Below, piece after piece: positions 1 through 9,141 of a DNA stretch of 64,000 nucleotides (positions are counted from its first letter, which is position 1; the number at the start of each line of letters is the position of its first letter). The stretch is from Streptomyces mobaraensis NBRC 13819 = DSM 40847. Lineage in GTDB: Bacteria > Actinomycetota > Actinomycetes > Streptomycetales > Streptomycetaceae. Both the position numbers and the translations under genes were made by a program. The notes under the pieces are model-generated. The model did no database searches. It had not been told where the DNA came from and worked only from the letters and a program-made list of their open reading frames with translations. The stretch covers positions 2,542,001 to 2,606,000 of the forward strand of contig NZ_CP072827.1 in NCBI RefSeq assembly GCF_017916255.1, in the 5' to 3' direction.

Positions 1-1000
1 CCAGGGCGTTGCGCGGCTCGACGAGGATCTTCAGCAGGGCCGCGCGGTCCAGGTTGTGGACGCTGGTGATCACCGGCAGCCGGCCGATGAACTCGGGGAT
101 CATGCCGAACTTGACCAGGTCCTCCGGCATGACCTCCTGGAACTGGTCGCTCGCCTCGATCTCCCGCTTGGAGCGGATCGTCGCACCGAAGCCGATGCCC
201 TTGGCGCCCGCCCGCGACTCGATGATCTTCTCCAGGCCGGAGAACGCGCCGCCCACGATGAACAGCACGTTCGTCGTGTCGATCTGGATGAACTCCTGGT
301 GCGGGTGCTTCCGGCCGCCCTGCGGGGGGACCGAGGCCGTGGTGCCCTCCAGGATCTTCAGCAGGGCCTGCTGCACACCCTCGCCGGAGACGTCCCGAGT
401 GATCGACGGATTTTCGCTCTTTCGGGCGACCTTGTCGATCTCGTCGATGTAGATGATGCCGGTCTCGGCCTTCTTGACGTCGTAGTCGGCGGCCTGGATC
501 AGCTTCAGCAGGATGTTCTCGACGTCCTCGCCGACGTAGCCCGCCTCGGTCAGCGCCGTGGCGTCAGCGATGGCGAACGGGACGTTCAGCATGCGGGCGA
601 GCGTCTGCGCCAGCAGCGTCTTGCCGGACCCGGTGGGGCCGAGCAGCAGGATGTTGGACTTGGACAGCTCGATGGCGTCATCACGGTCGCGCCCGCCGGC
701 CTCGCCGGCCTGGACGCGCTTGTAGTGGTTGTAGACGGCCACCGAGAGGGCCTTCTTGGCGGCCTCCTGGCCGACGACGTACCCCTCGAGGAACTCGTAG
801 ATCTCCCGGGGCTTGGGCAGTTCCTCCCAGCGCACCTCGGAGGTCTCCGCGAGCTCTTCCTCGATGATCTCGTTGCAGAGGTCGATGCACTCGTCGCAGA
901 TGTACACACCAGGACCCGCGATGAGCTTCTTCACCTGCTTCTGGCTCTTCCCGCAGAACGAGCACTTGAGCAGGTCGCCGCCGTCACCGATGCGTGCCAC
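1..1000 (-). CDS. clpX: ATP-dependent Clp protease ATP-binding subunit ClpX (3' end outside window)
   Basis: Hexameric AAA+ unfoldase that recognises tagged or damaged proteins and feeds them into the ClpP chamber in the cytoplasm. The 333 visible residues start at a GTG at 1000 ([18 protein letters not shown]) and show the N-terminal four-cysteine zinc-binding domain (CSFC near residue 13, CDEC near 37), a Walker A motif GPTGSGKT near residue 122 and a Walker B motif IYIDEID near 185. The frame is open to the window edge, so the C-terminal sensor and ClpP-docking parts lie outside. The gene sits 192 bases downstream of clpP2 in the same direction, the usual actinobacterial order. The intergenic gap holds GC-rich inverted repeats but no gene. 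Confidence 0.97.
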   Translation of the reverse strand, partial: MARIGDGGDLLKCSFCGKSQKQVKKLIAGPGVYICDECIDLCNEIIEEELAETSEVRWEELPKPREIYEFLEGYVVGQEAAKKALSVAVYNHYKRVQAGEAGGRDRDDAIELSKSNILLLGPTGSGKTLLAQTLARMLNVPFAIADATALTEAGYVGEDVENILLKLIQAADYDVKKAETGIIYIDEIDKVARKSENPSITRDVSGEGVQQALLKILEGTTASVPPQGGRKHPHQEFIQIDTTNVLFIVGGAFSGLEKIIESRAGAKGIGFGATIRSKREIEASDQFQEVMPEDLVKFGMIPEFIGRLPVITSVHNLDRAALLKILVEPRNAL

Positions 1001-1192
1001 GAGGTGCTTCCCCTTCGCCTGGGATCCGCCTTGCTCTGCGAACCCGAGTGCTTGCCTATCGACGGTACCTTGCCGGGCCCCCCGTGCGGGCCCCCCTCGC
1101 ACCTACTCGGCCAAGGGGGGTACCGGCGGCACGGCGTCCGGGAGGTCCGGGAGCCCGCTCCCGGCCGGTTCCCGGACCGTCACGTCAGAACG

Positions 1193-1882
1193 TCAGACCG
1201 CGACGGACGACTTGCGCGTCGAGACGATCTGGTCCACGAGACCGTACGCCAGCGCGTCCTCGGCCGTGAGGATCTTGTCGCGCTCGATGTCGTCGCGGAT
1301 CTTCTCGATCGGCGTGGTGGAGTGCTTGGCCAGCATCTCCTCCAGCTGCGTCCGCATCCGCATGATCTCGTTCGCCGCGATCTCCAGGTCGGAGAGCTGC
1401 TCTCGGCCCGTCTGGCTGGACGGCTGGTGGATCAGGACACGGGCGTTGGGGAGCGCCATGCGCTTGCCCGGGGTGCCGGCGGCCAGCAGGATCGCCGCGG
1501 CGGAGGCGGCCTGGCCCATGCAGACCGTCTGGATGTCCGGCTTCACGAACTGCATCGTGTCGTAGATGGCGGTCAGCGCGGTGAACGAGCCGCCGGGCGA
1601 GTTGATGTAGATCGAGATGTCCCGGTCGGGGTCCATCGACTCCAGGCACAGCAGCTGTGCCATCACGTCGTTGGCGGAGGCGTCGTCGATTTGCACGCCG
1701 AGGAAGATCACGCGCTCCTCGAAGAGCTTCGCGTACGGGTCGTACTCGCGGACGCCCTGGGAGGTGCGCTCGACGAAGCGGGGGACGACGTAACGACTCT
1801 CGGCGGGCAGGCCGGAGAACTGTGCCTGCGGGCCCGTGTAGAGGCCGCTGCCGGGGAAGTTGTTCATGCGGGTGTTCACCAT
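1193..1882 (-). CDS. clpP2: ATP-dependent Clp protease proteolytic subunit ClpP2
   Basis: Serine peptidase subunit (229 residues) of the heteromeric ClpP1P2 tetradecamer that degrades substrates delivered by ClpX or ClpC. The S14 family signatures are present: [11 protein letters not shown], the nucleophile region [10 protein letters not shown], and the histidine region LIHQPSS. It lies 94 bases after clpP1 and is probably cotranscribed with it. I used the ATG at 1882; a second in-frame ATG at 1867 ([12 protein letters not shown]) is an equally plausible start because neither has a strong ribosome binding site. The N-terminal extension before residue 50 is poorly conserved in this family. Confidence 0.96.
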   Translation of the reverse strand: MVNTRMNNFPGSGLYTGPQAQFSGLPAESRYVVPRFVERTSQGVREYDPYAKLFEERVIFLGVQIDDASANDVMAQLLCLESMDPDRDISIYINSPGGSFTALTAIYDTMQFVKPDIQTVCMGQAASAAAILLAAGTPGKRMALPNARVLIHQPSSQTGREQLSDLEIAANEIMRMRTQLEEMLAKHSTTPIEKIRDDIERDKILTAEDALAYGLVDQIVSTRKSSVAV

Positions 1883-1976
1883 CCTGATGGCGGTCGTTGG
1901 CTGGGAATCGACGGTCGGGCGGTACTCCCGGGGGCCGGCCCCGGGGCTCCGGGGAGCAGACCCCGGACTCCGGGGC

Positions 1977-2594
1977 TCAGGCCCCGGTGCCGCCGCCGCC
2001 CGGAACGCCGGAGGCGTGCGTGATGATCTCGTCGATGATCCCGTACGCCTTCGCCTCCTCCGCGCTGAACCAGCGGTCGCGGTCGCCGTCGCGGATGATC
2101 GTCTCGACGGTCTGGCCGGTGTGGTGGGCGGTGATCTCCGCCATCCGCTTCTTGGTGCGGAGCAGCTGCTCGGCCTGGATCTTGATGTCCGATGCGGTAC
2201 CGCCGAGACCCGCGGAGCCCTGGTGCATCAGGATGTCGGTGTTGGGCAGCGCGAAGCGCTTGCCCGGGGTGCCACCGGTCAGCAGGAACTGGCCCATCGA
2301 GGCCGCGAGGCCCATGCCGATGGTGACCACGTCGTTCGGGATGTACTGCATGGTGTCGTAGACCGCCATGCCGGCCGTCACCGAGCCACCGGGGCTGTTG
2401 ATGTAGAGGTAGATGTCCTTGTCGGGGTCGGCGGCAAGGAGCAGCAGCTGAGCCGTGATCTTGTTGGCGATGTCGTCGTCGACCTGCTGGCCCAGGAAGA
2501 TGATCCGCTCGTCGAGCAGTCGGCTGTAGACCTGGTCGCCGAGGCCACCACCGATGGAAGGACCGCCGGCGGCGGAAGGCATCAGATTCGTCAC
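1977..2594 (-). CDS. clpP1: ATP-dependent Clp protease proteolytic subunit ClpP1
   Basis: Peptidase S14 subunit (205 residues), partner of ClpP2. It shows [20 protein letters not shown], the catalytic serine region [10 protein letters not shown], and the catalytic histidine region ILMHQGSAG. The frame stays open far upstream, but the start is placed at the GTG at 2594 ([11 protein letters not shown]), which matches the Streptomyces ClpP1 N terminus and follows an AGGTGG-like ribosome binding site. The leader of about 165 bases carries a ClgR-type box at 2760-2773, so the operon is probably activated by ClgR, itself a Clp substrate, giving feedback control. Confidence 0.96.
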   Translation of the reverse strand: MTNLMPSAAGGPSIGGGLGDQVYSRLLDERIIFLGQQVDDDIANKITAQLLLLAADPDKDIYLYINSPGGSVTAGMAVYDTMQYIPNDVVTIGMGLAASMGQFLLTGGTPGKRFALPNTDILMHQGSAGLGGTASDIKIQAEQLLRTKKRMAEITAHHTGQTVETIIRDGDRDRWFSAEEAKAYGIIDEIITHASGVPGGGGTGA

Positions 2595-2759
2595 GTGATC
2601 CACCTGCTCGTCTCTGACGGCAACGGGCCGTCTCCGCGTCTTCTCTCGGGGCCGGGGGGCTTCGGGCCGGTACGGTCCGGCGCGCTCAAAGTCTCCCCTG
2701 CCCTCGTATCTACGGACCCTAACGCGCTGGTCGGCGGGCGCCATCCCGCATGAGGAACT

Positions 2760-2773
2760 GTTCGCTCTGAGCG
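2760..2773. promoter_or_regulatory. ClgR-type operator upstream of clpP1
   Basis: The top strand reads GTTCGC-TCTGA-GCG, an exact match to the GTTCGC-N5-GCG motif described for ClgR at the Streptomyces clpP1 promoter. It lies about 166 bases upstream of the clpP1 start, in the only sizeable gap of the operon. Read on the other strand, the right half (CGCTCAGAGCGAAC) also fits the corynebacterial ClgR consensus. Function is inferred from the motif and its position. Confidence 0.75.
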
Positions 2774-2878
2774 CATGTTCCGGCCGGTACGCCCCTGTGG
2801 GGCCACCGCCCACGGCGCCCGGAACGCCGGGCGCGCCCCCGGCGCGCACCGGTCGTCGGGTCAGGGCGCCCGGAGCCA

Positions 2879-2936
2879 GGACGGGCCCGGACACGGCCCG
2901 CGCCGGCCGGCGGCGGGGTCATGTCCGGGCCCGTCC
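2879..2936 (-). terminator. Probable transcription terminator of tig
   Basis: A perfect 15-base inverted repeat (GGACGGGCCCGGACA at 2879-2893, complement at 2922-2936) encloses a GC-rich 28-base loop. It lies 75 bases past the tig stop codon. There is no U-tract, which is common for Streptomyces terminators. Confidence 0.5.
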
Positions 2937-3011
2937 CGGAAGGCCGTCCCCGCGACCGCCGCACCCGGGGGCACGGCGGTCGCGGAGCGCGGCCGGTGGG
3001 CGTTCGGGGGC

Positions 3012-4391
3012 TCAGCCCTCGTTCTTCGCCTCGGCGGCCTCGGCGGTCTCAGTGGCCTCGGTGGCCTCCGCCTCGTCCTCGCCGTCCTCCAGGTCGACGA
3101 CCTCGCCGTTGGAGTCCTTGACCGTGGCGGCCTCGACGACGGTCGCGAGGGCCTTGCCGCGGGCGACCTCACCGACGAGCATCGGGACCTGGCCCTGCTC
3201 GACGACGGCCTGGGCGAACTGGTCGGGGCTCATGCCGGAGGACTGGGCACGGCGCATCAGGTGCTCGGTGAGCTCGTCCTGGCCGACCGACAGCTTCTCC
3301 TTGTTGACGATCTCGTCGAGGACGAACTGGGTACGGATGCCCTTCTCGGCCTGCTCCTTGAGCTCGGCGTCGAACTCCTCGGCGGTCTTGCCCTGGATCT
3401 CCAGGTACTTCGCCAGGGTGAGGCCCATCTGGCCGAGCTGGTGGTGCTCCAGGTTGTGCTTCCGGGTGTTGATCTCGTCCTCGAGCAGCTTCTCCGGCAT
3501 CGGGACCTCGACCAGCTTCAGGAGCTCCTCGAGCACCTTCTCCTGGGCCTGGGTGGCCTGGTCGAACTTCTTCATCCGGGCGAGGCGCTCACGGCTGTCG
3601 GCCTTGAGCTCCTCCAGCGTGTCGAACTCGCTCGCGAGCTGGGCGAACTCGTCGTCCAGGGCGGGCAGTTCGCGCGACTTCACCGCGGTGACGTCGACCT
3701 TGACCTCGGCCTCCTTGCCCTCGGCGCTGCCACCCTTGAGCTCGGAGGTGAAGGTGGCGGTGCCGCCGGCCTCCAGGCCGGTGACGGCCTCGTCGATGCC
3801 GTCGAGCAGCTGGCCGGAGCCGATGGTGTAGTCGACGCCCTTGGCGACGCCGTCCTCCAGCACCTCGCCGTCGACCTTGGCCTCCAGGTCCAGGGTGACG
3901 ATGTCGCCCTCGGCGGCGGCGCGCTCGACCGGGGAGGTGGTGGCGAAGCGCTCGCGGAGCTGCTCGACCGACTTCTCCACGTCCTCGTCGGTGACCTCGA
4001 CGGCGTCGACGGTGACCTCGATGCCGGAGTAGTCCGGGATCTCCAGGGCGGGACGGATGTCGACCTCGGCGGTGAAGGTCAGCAGCTCGCCGTCCTTCAG
4101 CTCCGTGATGTCCACCTCGGGCTGGCCCAGCGGGTTCAGCTCACCCTCGTTGACGGCCTCGGTGTAGAACTTCGGGAGGGCGTCGTTGACGGCCTCCTCC
4201 AGCACCGCACCGCGGCCGAAGCGCTGGTCGATGACCCGGGCCGGGATCTTGCCCTTCCGGAAGCCAGGCACCGAGACCTGCTGGTTGATCTTCTTGTACG
4301 CCGCGTCGAGGCTGGGCTTGAGCTCCTCGAAGGGCACCTCGACAGTGAGCCGAACCCGGGTCGGGTTCAGGGTCTCCACGGCGCTCTTCAC
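3012..4391 (-). CDS. tig: Trigger factor, ribosome-associated chaperone
   Basis: Ribosome-bound peptidyl-prolyl isomerase and holdase (459 residues) that meets nascent chains at the exit tunnel. The N-terminal ribosome-binding domain carries the signature [14 protein letters not shown] near residues 38-52. The FKBP-like domain follows ([12 protein letters not shown], residues about 165-250), then the long helical C-terminal arms and an acidic tail ([14 protein letters not shown]). The GTG start at 4391 follows AAGGAGA with good spacing, and upstream in-frame codons run into the tRNA-Pro. The gene is monocistronic between tRNA-Pro and the clpP operon, consistent with a folding and proteolysis neighbourhood. 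Confidence 0.97.
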   Translation of the reverse strand: MKSAVETLNPTRVRLTVEVPFEELKPSLDAAYKKINQQVSVPGFRKGKIPARVIDQRFGRGAVLEEAVNDALPKFYTEAVNEGELNPLGQPEVDITELKDGELLTFTAEVDIRPALEIPDYSGIEVTVDAVEVTDEDVEKSVEQLRERFATTSPVERAAAEGDIVTLDLEAKVDGEVLEDGVAKGVDYTIGSGQLLDGIDEAVTGLEAGGTATFTSELKGGSAEGKEAEVKVDVTAVKSRELPALDDEFAQLASEFDTLEELKADSRERLARMKKFDQATQAQEKVLEELLKLVEVPMPEKLLEDEINTRKHNLEHHQLGQMGLTLAKYLEIQGKTAEEFDAELKEQAEKGIRTQFVLDEIVNKEKLSVGQDELTEHLMRRAQSSGMSPDQFAQAVVEQGQVPMLVGEVARGKALATVVEAATVKDSNGEVVDLEDGEDEAEATEATETAEAAEAKNEG

Positions 4392-4536
4392 GGTTCGGTC
4401 TCCTTGGGGCTGACTTCGGGTTTTTCTGCCGAGGTTCTGCTGAGCCTCAGCCGATCGCGCCCGGTAGTAGAGACACAGACGCGCAACCTGCATAGTAACC
4501 GCACGCTGGATGAGCCCCACAAGGCGATCTTGCTGG

Positions 4537-4610
4537 TCGGGGTGGCCGGATTCGAACCGACGACCTTCCGCTCCCAAAGCGGACGCGCTACCAAGCTGCG
4601 CCACACCCCG
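4537..4610 (-). tRNA. tRNA-Pro (anticodon TGG)
   Basis: The bottom strand folds as a 74-base cloverleaf. The acceptor stem is CGGGGTG with CACCCCG and discriminator A, the anticodon loop is CTTTGGGAG giving anticodon TGG, and the T-loop is GGTTCGAATCC. CCA is not encoded. It lies between tig and the small genes upstream, with a possible TACCCT -10 element just 5' of it. Confidence 0.96.
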
Positions 4611-4865
4611 TCGGTGCGACACGTAGGGTACATGCCCACGAGAGCGGCGGCCGACCTTTGACCGCGCCGTGACCGTGCGGATGCCTGGCCATGACCATGG
4701 CGGTGACCACGAGGGTTGCCCGAGGGGCAAACGAGTCGGAGGGGGCGGAGACGTACGTCCGCGGGCCCCGCGAGGCGGGACGGGCACCGGGGTGTGCGGC
4801 GAGGGGGCCGGACCCGCTACGATGCACGTCAGTGCCGCACCCCCGGTGGGGTGGCAGCGGCACGC

Positions 4866-4936
4866 GCGGGCGTAGCTCAATGGTAGAGCCCCAGTCTTCC
4901 AAACTGGCTACGCGGGTTCGATTCCCGTCGCCCGCT
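4866..4936 (+). tRNA. tRNA-Gly (anticodon TCC)
   Basis: The top strand forms a cloverleaf of 71 bases. The acceptor is GCGGGCG paired with CGCCCGC and discriminator T, the D-arm is GCTCAATGGTAGAGC, the anticodon stem-loop is CCAGTCTTCCAAACTGG giving TCC, and the T-loop is GGGTTCGATTCCC. CCA is not encoded. A TACGAT element about 43 bases upstream could be its -10 box, and a strong hairpin follows directly. Confidence 0.96.
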
Positions 4937-4942
4937 CGGACG

Positions 4943-4973
4943 ACGCCCCCGGCCACCGGCCGGGGGCGTTTCT
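4943..4973 (+). terminator. Terminator after tRNA-Gly
   Basis: A perfect 12-base stem (ACGCCCCCGGCC at 4943-4954 with its complement at 4958-4969) closes a 3-base ACC loop and is followed by TTTCT. It starts 7 bases after the tRNA. Confidence 0.85.
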
Positions 4974-5023
4974 CGTGCGCGCCGCGTCGCCCTTCGGGGA
5001 ATCCGCTCCGGAGGGCGACGGGG

Positions 5024-5218
5024 TCAGAGCTTGATGTTGCTGATCGTCTGGGCGAGCGAGTTGAGGAACCGGTGGATCGACGGGGCCATGCCCGACGACG
5101 CCAGGAAGAACCCGAACAGGGCCGCGACGGTGGCCGCCCCGGCTTTGATCTTCCCGCTGCGGATCATCATCACCAGGATGATCGCCAAGAGCAGCACCGC
5201 AGACACCGATATGGCCAC
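5024..5218 (-). CDS. Small conserved-type membrane protein (64 aa)
   Basis: A 64-residue protein with two hydrophobic helices: residues 4-19 (SVSAVLLLAIILVMMI) and about 27-42 (AATVAALFGFFLASSG), separated by a basic RSGKIK turn. The C-terminal part (SIHRFLNSLAQTISNIKL) looks amphipathic. No known domain is recognised. The ATG at 5218 lacks a good ribosome binding site; GAGGG lies too far upstream. It is convergent with tRNA-Gly and divergent from the acyltransferase gene. Low-complexity hydrophobic composition with a clean stop suggests a genuine gene, but no function can be assigned. Confidence 0.7.
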   Translation of the reverse strand: MAISVSAVLLLAIILVMMIRSGKIKAGAATVAALFGFFLASSGMAPSIHRFLNSLAQTISNIKL

Positions 5219-5475
5219 AACAGATCACACCCTCGGTCGAAGAACCTGGCCCGGCCCCCGGAGCACCACCTCGTCGGGCTCCACCGCACCATCGTGCCAT
5301 CAACTTGCGCTCCGTGGAGGTGATGTGACGATTCATCGACGATTTGACCGGCTCCGTCAGGGGTCGCTTTCCGGCCGCGGTGGCCGGTCACCGGATGACG
5401 CGGCCGTCGGAGCGCCTCCGGGAGCCGAACGGAAGGATTGCCACCGCTTTGCCGGACCCCGCTAGTCTGCGTCGA

Positions 5476-6762
5476 ATGTCCCGCACCGCCACGTCCCCGG
5501 CGCGTACCGCGGCCCCCGCTCCCGGCCCGCCCCCGGCCGGTTCCGCCGCCGTACCGCGCGACCCGTTCTTCGACAACGCGAAGTACCTGGCCATCGTGCT
5601 CGTCGTGCTCGGCCACGCCTGGGAGCCGCTCACCCACAGCAGCCGGGCCGCGACGGCGCTGTACCTGACCGTCTACACGTTCCACATGCCGGCGTTCATC
5701 CTGATCTCCGGCTACTTCTCACGGGGCTTCGACCTGAGCCCGCCGAAGGTCAAGCGCCTGATCACCAGCGTCCTGGTGCCGTACCTGATCTTCCAGCTGG
5801 CCTTCGTGGAGTTCCAGCACCTGGCCGAGGACGGCGCCGACCCGGAGCCGTTCACCCTGCTGGAACCGTGGTACCTCAACTGGTTCCTGGCCGCCCTCTT
5901 CCTGTGGCGGCTGACGACGCCGGTGTGGCGGGCGGTGCGCTGGCCCGTCCCGCTGTCCTTCGCCGTCGCGATCACGGCGATGCTCTCCCCGGAGGTGGGG
6001 AGCGAGTTCGATGTGATGCGGGTGATGCAGTTCCTGCCGTTCTTCGTGATCGGCCTGCATCTGAAGCCCGCCCACTTCGAGCTGGTGCGGCGGCGCTGGG
6101 TGCGGATCGCGGCGGTGCCGCTGTTCGCCTGCGCGGTGGTCACCGCGTACCTGCTGGCCCCGCGGCTGGACACCGGCTGGTTCTACCGCAACTCCACCAT
6201 CCGGGACCTGCGCGAACCCGCCTGGACGGCGCCCGTGATGACCTTCGCCCTGTTCCTGTGCGCCGCCGCGCTGACGGTGGGCTTCCTGGCCTGGGTACCG
6301 CGCCGGCGGACCTGGTTCACGGCGCTCGGGACGGGGACGATGTACGGCTTCCTGCTGCACGGCTTCGTGATCAAGCTGTCGCGTTGGTGGGAGTGGTACG
6401 ACCTGTACGAGTGGATCCGGCGGCCGGCGGGCGAGGTCCTGGTGTCGGTCCTCGCCGTCGCCCTGGTCACCGTGTTGTGCACGGCTCCCGTGCGGCGGGT
6501 GTTCCGCCCGGTGGTCGAACCGCGGATGGACTGGGCCTTCCGCGTGCCGCCCCGGCCCGCCGCGGGCGCGGCGGCCGGTACGGCAGCGGGTCCGGTCGCG
6601 GCAGCGGGTCCGGTCGCGGATGCGGGTCCGGTCACGGATGCGGGTCCGGTCACGGATGCGGCTGCAGATGCGGGTGCGGCTACAGGTGCAGCACAATCTG
6701 CGCCGCCAGCACCACCCACCATCCCACCGGCCCGATCAGACCGATCGCTCCAGGGCGGCTGA
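5476..6762 (+). CDS. Acyltransferase family 3 membrane protein (NolL/OafA-like)
   Basis: Integral membrane O-acyltransferase (428 residues) expected to move an acetyl or acyl group onto a surface sugar or related molecule. The signature is FFDNAKYLAIVLVVLGHAWE near residues 30-50, followed by about ten membrane helices, including a second conserved stretch FHMPAFILISGY. The ATG at 5476 (MSRTATS) is chosen because the domain begins shortly after it and the upstream frame has no family similarity. The tail (residues about 355-428) is low complexity with tandem GPV(A/T)DA repeats and runs 83 bases into the convergent neighbour. The substrate cannot be told from the sequence. Confidence 0.85.
   Translation: MSRTATSPARTAAPAPGPPPAGSAAVPRDPFFDNAKYLAIVLVVLGHAWEPLTHSSRAATALYLTVYTFHMPAFILISGYFSRGFDLSPPKVKRLITSVLVPYLIFQLAFVEFQHLAEDGADPEPFTLLEPWYLNWFLAALFLWRLTTPVWRAVRWPVPLSFAVAITAMLSPEVGSEFDVMRVMQFLPFFVIGLHLKPAHFELVRRRWVRIAAVPLFACAVVTAYLLAPRLDTGWFYRNSTIRDLREPAWTAPVMTFALFLCAAALTVGFLAWVPRRRTWFTALGTGTMYGFLLHGFVIKLSRWWEWYDLYEWIRRPAGEVLVSVLAVALVTVLCTAPVRRVFRPVVEPRMDWAFRVPPRPAAGAAAGTAAGPVAAAGPVADAGPVTDAGPVTDAAADAGAATGAAQSAPPAPPTIPPARSDRSLQGG
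6583..6654 (+). repeat. 18-bp tandem repeat in acyltransferase tail
   Basis: Four consecutive 18-base units of the type G(C/A)(A/T)GCGGGTCCGGTC(A/G)CG encode the repeated peptide (A/D)AGPV(A/T). Degenerate GATGCGG units continue to about 6680. In-frame expansion would lengthen the C terminus without affecting the membrane domain. Confidence 0.85.
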
Positions 6763-7426
6763 ACAGCGGCGCCCCCGGGTCGGGCTGCGGCCCGTGGCTT
6801 CCGGGGGCCGGGGGCGTCAGCTTCTTGAGCTTCGCGTGCACGCTCAGGTTCCAGAGCAGGGTCAGCGGCGTGAAGATGATCAGCGAGAACGGGCTCCACC
6901 ACTGCCAGCAGGTCTTCGCGGTCATCTCGCGGAGCAGCGCGGTGCCGCAGGTCCGGCAGAACCGGCCCTTCTGGGAGTAGAACCGCATCAGGAAGACGAG
7001 GCCCTGATGGCGGCGGATGGTCGTCTGGACGGCCGGGAAGCCGCCGCATATCTGGCAGCCGCCGTGTGCGCCGGGCTGCGGATGGGGCTGCTGGTGCGGC
7101 GCGGCGCCGTAGGGGCCGGGCTGTTGCGGAACGCCGGCGTACGGGCCGCCGGGGCCGGGCTGCTGCGGCGGGGCCGCGTAGGGGCCGGGGGCGCCGTACG
7201 GGTTCCCCTGCGGGGCGGCGGTCCCGTACGGATGGGCCTGCGGGGCGGCGGTCCCGTAGGGGTTCGACTGCGGCGGGGCGCCGTACGGATTCCCTTGCGG
7301 CGGGGCGCCGTACGGATTCCCCTGGGGCGCGGCGGGCGGAGCCTGGTACGGGCCCTGGTACGGGCCGGGCTGCTGCGGATATCCGTAGGGCGCCTGGGGC
7401 TGTTGAGGTGGCTGAGGCGTGGTCAT
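6680..7426 (-). CDS. Proline/glycine/tyrosine-rich membrane protein with zinc-ribbon motif
   Basis: 248 residues. The N-terminal half (about 1-130) is a P/G/Q/Y-rich low-complexity region with repeated NPYGAPPQ-like units. The middle carries a CQICGGF ... CRTCG pair of CxxC motifs separated by about 28 residues, typical of a zinc ribbon. The C-terminal half has two to three hydrophobic segments (SPFSLIIFTPLTLLWNL, and the last 25 residues). The ATG at 7426 follows GGGGGA; the frame continues upstream but without a ribosome binding site. This architecture is common in Streptomyces membrane proteins of unknown function. It overlaps the convergent acyltransferase gene by 83 bases. Confidence 0.8.
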   Translation of the reverse strand: MTTPQPPQQPQAPYGYPQQPGPYQGPYQAPPAAPQGNPYGAPPQGNPYGAPPQSNPYGTAAPQAHPYGTAAPQGNPYGAPGPYAAPPQQPGPGGPYAGVPQQPGPYGAAPHQQPHPQPGAHGGCQICGGFPAVQTTIRRHQGLVFLMRFYSQKGRFCRTCGTALLREMTAKTCWQWWSPFSLIIFTPLTLLWNLSVHAKLKKLTPPAPGSHGPQPDPGAPLFSRPGAIGLIGPVGWWVVLAAQIVLHL

Positions 7427-7766
7427 GAGAATCCCCCGTGGAAAGTCGTGAACGCGATGAGCACGATGCACGTGATGCGCCTGACGCGCCGCCGACGCGG
7501 CGGGACAGCATGACGCGGCGGAAATGCCGGCGGCCCCAGGGCGGCATACACATCCGCCGCCGTGCGCGGCGGACGGACATGTCTATCAACGCGCCTGCGA
7601 AAACCGCAACGCGGTGACGGCGCAATGCCGCGGCGCTCGTATGACGTCAAAGCGGACACCGCGCGATCGAACGCGGGAAATCACGGGGTCGGAAATGCGG
7701 TCGCACGCGAGCCGGAACGAAGGCGCGCGCTCCCGGAATTCACCGCGCCCGTCCCGGGCGCGTCGC
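7427..7766. other. Intergenic region with promoter and terminator signals
   Basis: A 340-base gap between two genes on the bottom strand. The right end holds a hairpin (CGCGCCC at 7744-7750 with 7756-7762) directly after the phosphatase stop codon, a likely terminator. The remainder should contain the promoter of the zinc-ribbon gene. I see no convincing coding sequence here. Confidence 0.5.
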
Positions 7767-8912
7767 TCAGTCGCGCCGGTCGCGGCAGATCAGCAGCAGC
7801 GCCCGGTCGTCGTTGACGTCTTTGGCCACGGCTTCGATCAAGTGCCAGGCGGCGCCCGCGAATCCGGTGGTGACGTACCGGTCGGCCTCGCCGGTCAGCC
7901 GGTCCATGCCCTCGGTCAGCTCGCGTTCGGAGGTCTCCACCAGGCCGTCGGTGAACAGCATCAGGACGTCGCCGGGGCGCAGCCGCCCCTTGACGGAGTC
8001 GAACTCGGCGCCGTCGTAGACGCCGAGCAGCGGCCCCTCCGCGGCCTTCTCCTCCCAGCGGCCGGACCCGGCGCTGAGCTGGAGCGCGGGCACATGCCCG
8101 GCGGAGAAGAGCTCGTAGTCGCCGCTGTCCAGGTCCAGGACGAGGTGCACCGAGGTGGCGAAGCCCTCGTCCCAGTCCTGCCGGAGGAGGTAGCCGTTGG
8201 CGGCGGGGAGGAAGGCGTGCGGCGGCAGCGAGCCGAGCAGTCCGCCGAAGGCGCCGGAGAGCAGCAGCGCGCGGGAGGCGGCGTCCATGCCCTTGCCGGA
8301 GACGTCGGTGAGGACGACCTCGAGCGTCCGGCCGCCGTTGGTGCGGGCGGCGACGACGAAGTCGCCGGAGAACGACTGCCCGCCGGCGGGCCGCAGGGCC
8401 ATCTCGCGGTGCCAGCCGCGGGGCAGCGCGGGCAGCTTGCTCTGGACCCGGATGCGTTCGCGCAGGTCGAAGAGCATCGTTCCGCCGCGCCGCCAGGGGA
8501 CACCGACGCGGCTGCGGAACTGGGCGATGAGCAGGCCGAGGAAGCCGACGGCGGCGACGACGAGGATGGTGCCGGGGGTGACGCGGTCGGCGCCGTACGC
8601 GGCGGGGTCGAGGACCGCCGACTCGACGATAAGGGCGGTCGCGGCCGCCGCGTAGAGGCCGAGGAGGCTGGCGGGGCGGAGCAGCAGTCCGCCGGCGACG
8701 ATGGGCAGCACCAGCGCGGCGGGGGCGCACCACTCGGGCTGGGCGATGGTGCCGATGGCGAGGGCGGGGACGGAGAAGAGGAGCGCGCTGAGGGCGAGCC
8801 AGTCGGAGCCGTCGCCGCGGAAGTAGTCGACCCCGGCCTTGCGCACGCTCGTACGGGCCCGGTGCAGTGCTTTGCGCATCCGGGCCGTCGGGGTCTCCGC
8901 ACCGCCAGTCAT
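7767..8912 (-). CDS. Membrane-anchored PP2C/SpoIIE-type serine phosphatase
   Basis: 381 residues. Residues 40-130 hold four hydrophobic helices (LALSALLFSVPALAIGTI onward). The C-terminal 230 residues form a SpoIIE-type PP2C domain with metal-binding aspartates in SGDFVVAA, VVLTDVSGKGMDAA, FSAGH and LFTDGLVE, ending with DDRALLLICR. Such proteins dephosphorylate anti-sigma-factor antagonists and control stress or developmental sigma factors in Streptomyces. No anti-sigma partner is adjacent, so its target is unknown. The ATG at 8912 is preceded by a weak AAGG. Expression is probably independent of the next gene because a hairpin follows the stop. Confidence 0.88.
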   Translation of the reverse strand: MTGGAETPTARMRKALHRARTSVRKAGVDYFRGDGSDWLALSALLFSVPALAIGTIAQPEWCAPAALVLPIVAGGLLLRPASLLGLYAAAATALIVESAVLDPAAYGADRVTPGTILVVAAVGFLGLLIAQFRSRVGVPWRRGGTMLFDLRERIRVQSKLPALPRGWHREMALRPAGGQSFSGDFVVAARTNGGRTLEVVLTDVSGKGMDAASRALLLSGAFGGLLGSLPPHAFLPAANGYLLRQDWDEGFATSVHLVLDLDSGDYELFSAGHVPALQLSAGSGRWEEKAAEGPLLGVYDGAEFDSVKGRLRPGDVLMLFTDGLVETSERELTEGMDRLTGEADRYVTTGFAGAAWHLIEAVAKDVNDDRALLLICRDRRD

Positions 8913-9106
8913 TGCTTCGGGACCTTATCCACCCATTCGGCGGCGCGTCGATTCACGCCGCGCCGACACGGCTGCCCGCGGGGCACCTGGGGTGCAACCC
9001 TATGCGAAAGACGCTCACCTGAGCGGTTATACGGGTCCTCGCATGGCTGTACAGCGGGGAATCCGGTCGTACGACCGGAGCGCGCCGGCCGGGCCGCGCT
9101 CCCCTC

Positions 9107-9141
9107 TCGTTCTCGGTTCGTTCTCGGTTCGTTCTCAGTTC
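9107..9141. repeat. Short 11-bp tandem repeat at the 3' end of nei
   Basis: About three copies of an 11-base unit (TTCTCGGTTCG) run through the last codons and the stop of nei. It is a small slippage-type repeat; no function is implied. Confidence 0.7.

Larger units (their letters stand above)
2595..3011. other. Intergenic region between clpP1 and tig
   Basis: A 417-base stretch without a gene. It holds the clpP1 leader with the ClgR box on the left and, on the right, a long GC-rich inverted repeat (2879-2893 with 2922-2936) just downstream of the tig stop that probably terminates tig transcription. Open frames here are high-GC artefacts. Confidence 0.6.

Noticed and set aside
5344..5475. 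Longer N terminus for the acyltransferase
   Set aside because: The 44 extra residues have no family similarity, and the membrane domain starts soon after the ATG at 5476.
6583..6654. CRISPR-like repeat
   Set aside because: The 18-base units are contiguous without spacers and encode protein in frame; no CRISPR array or cas gene was seen anywhere in the window.
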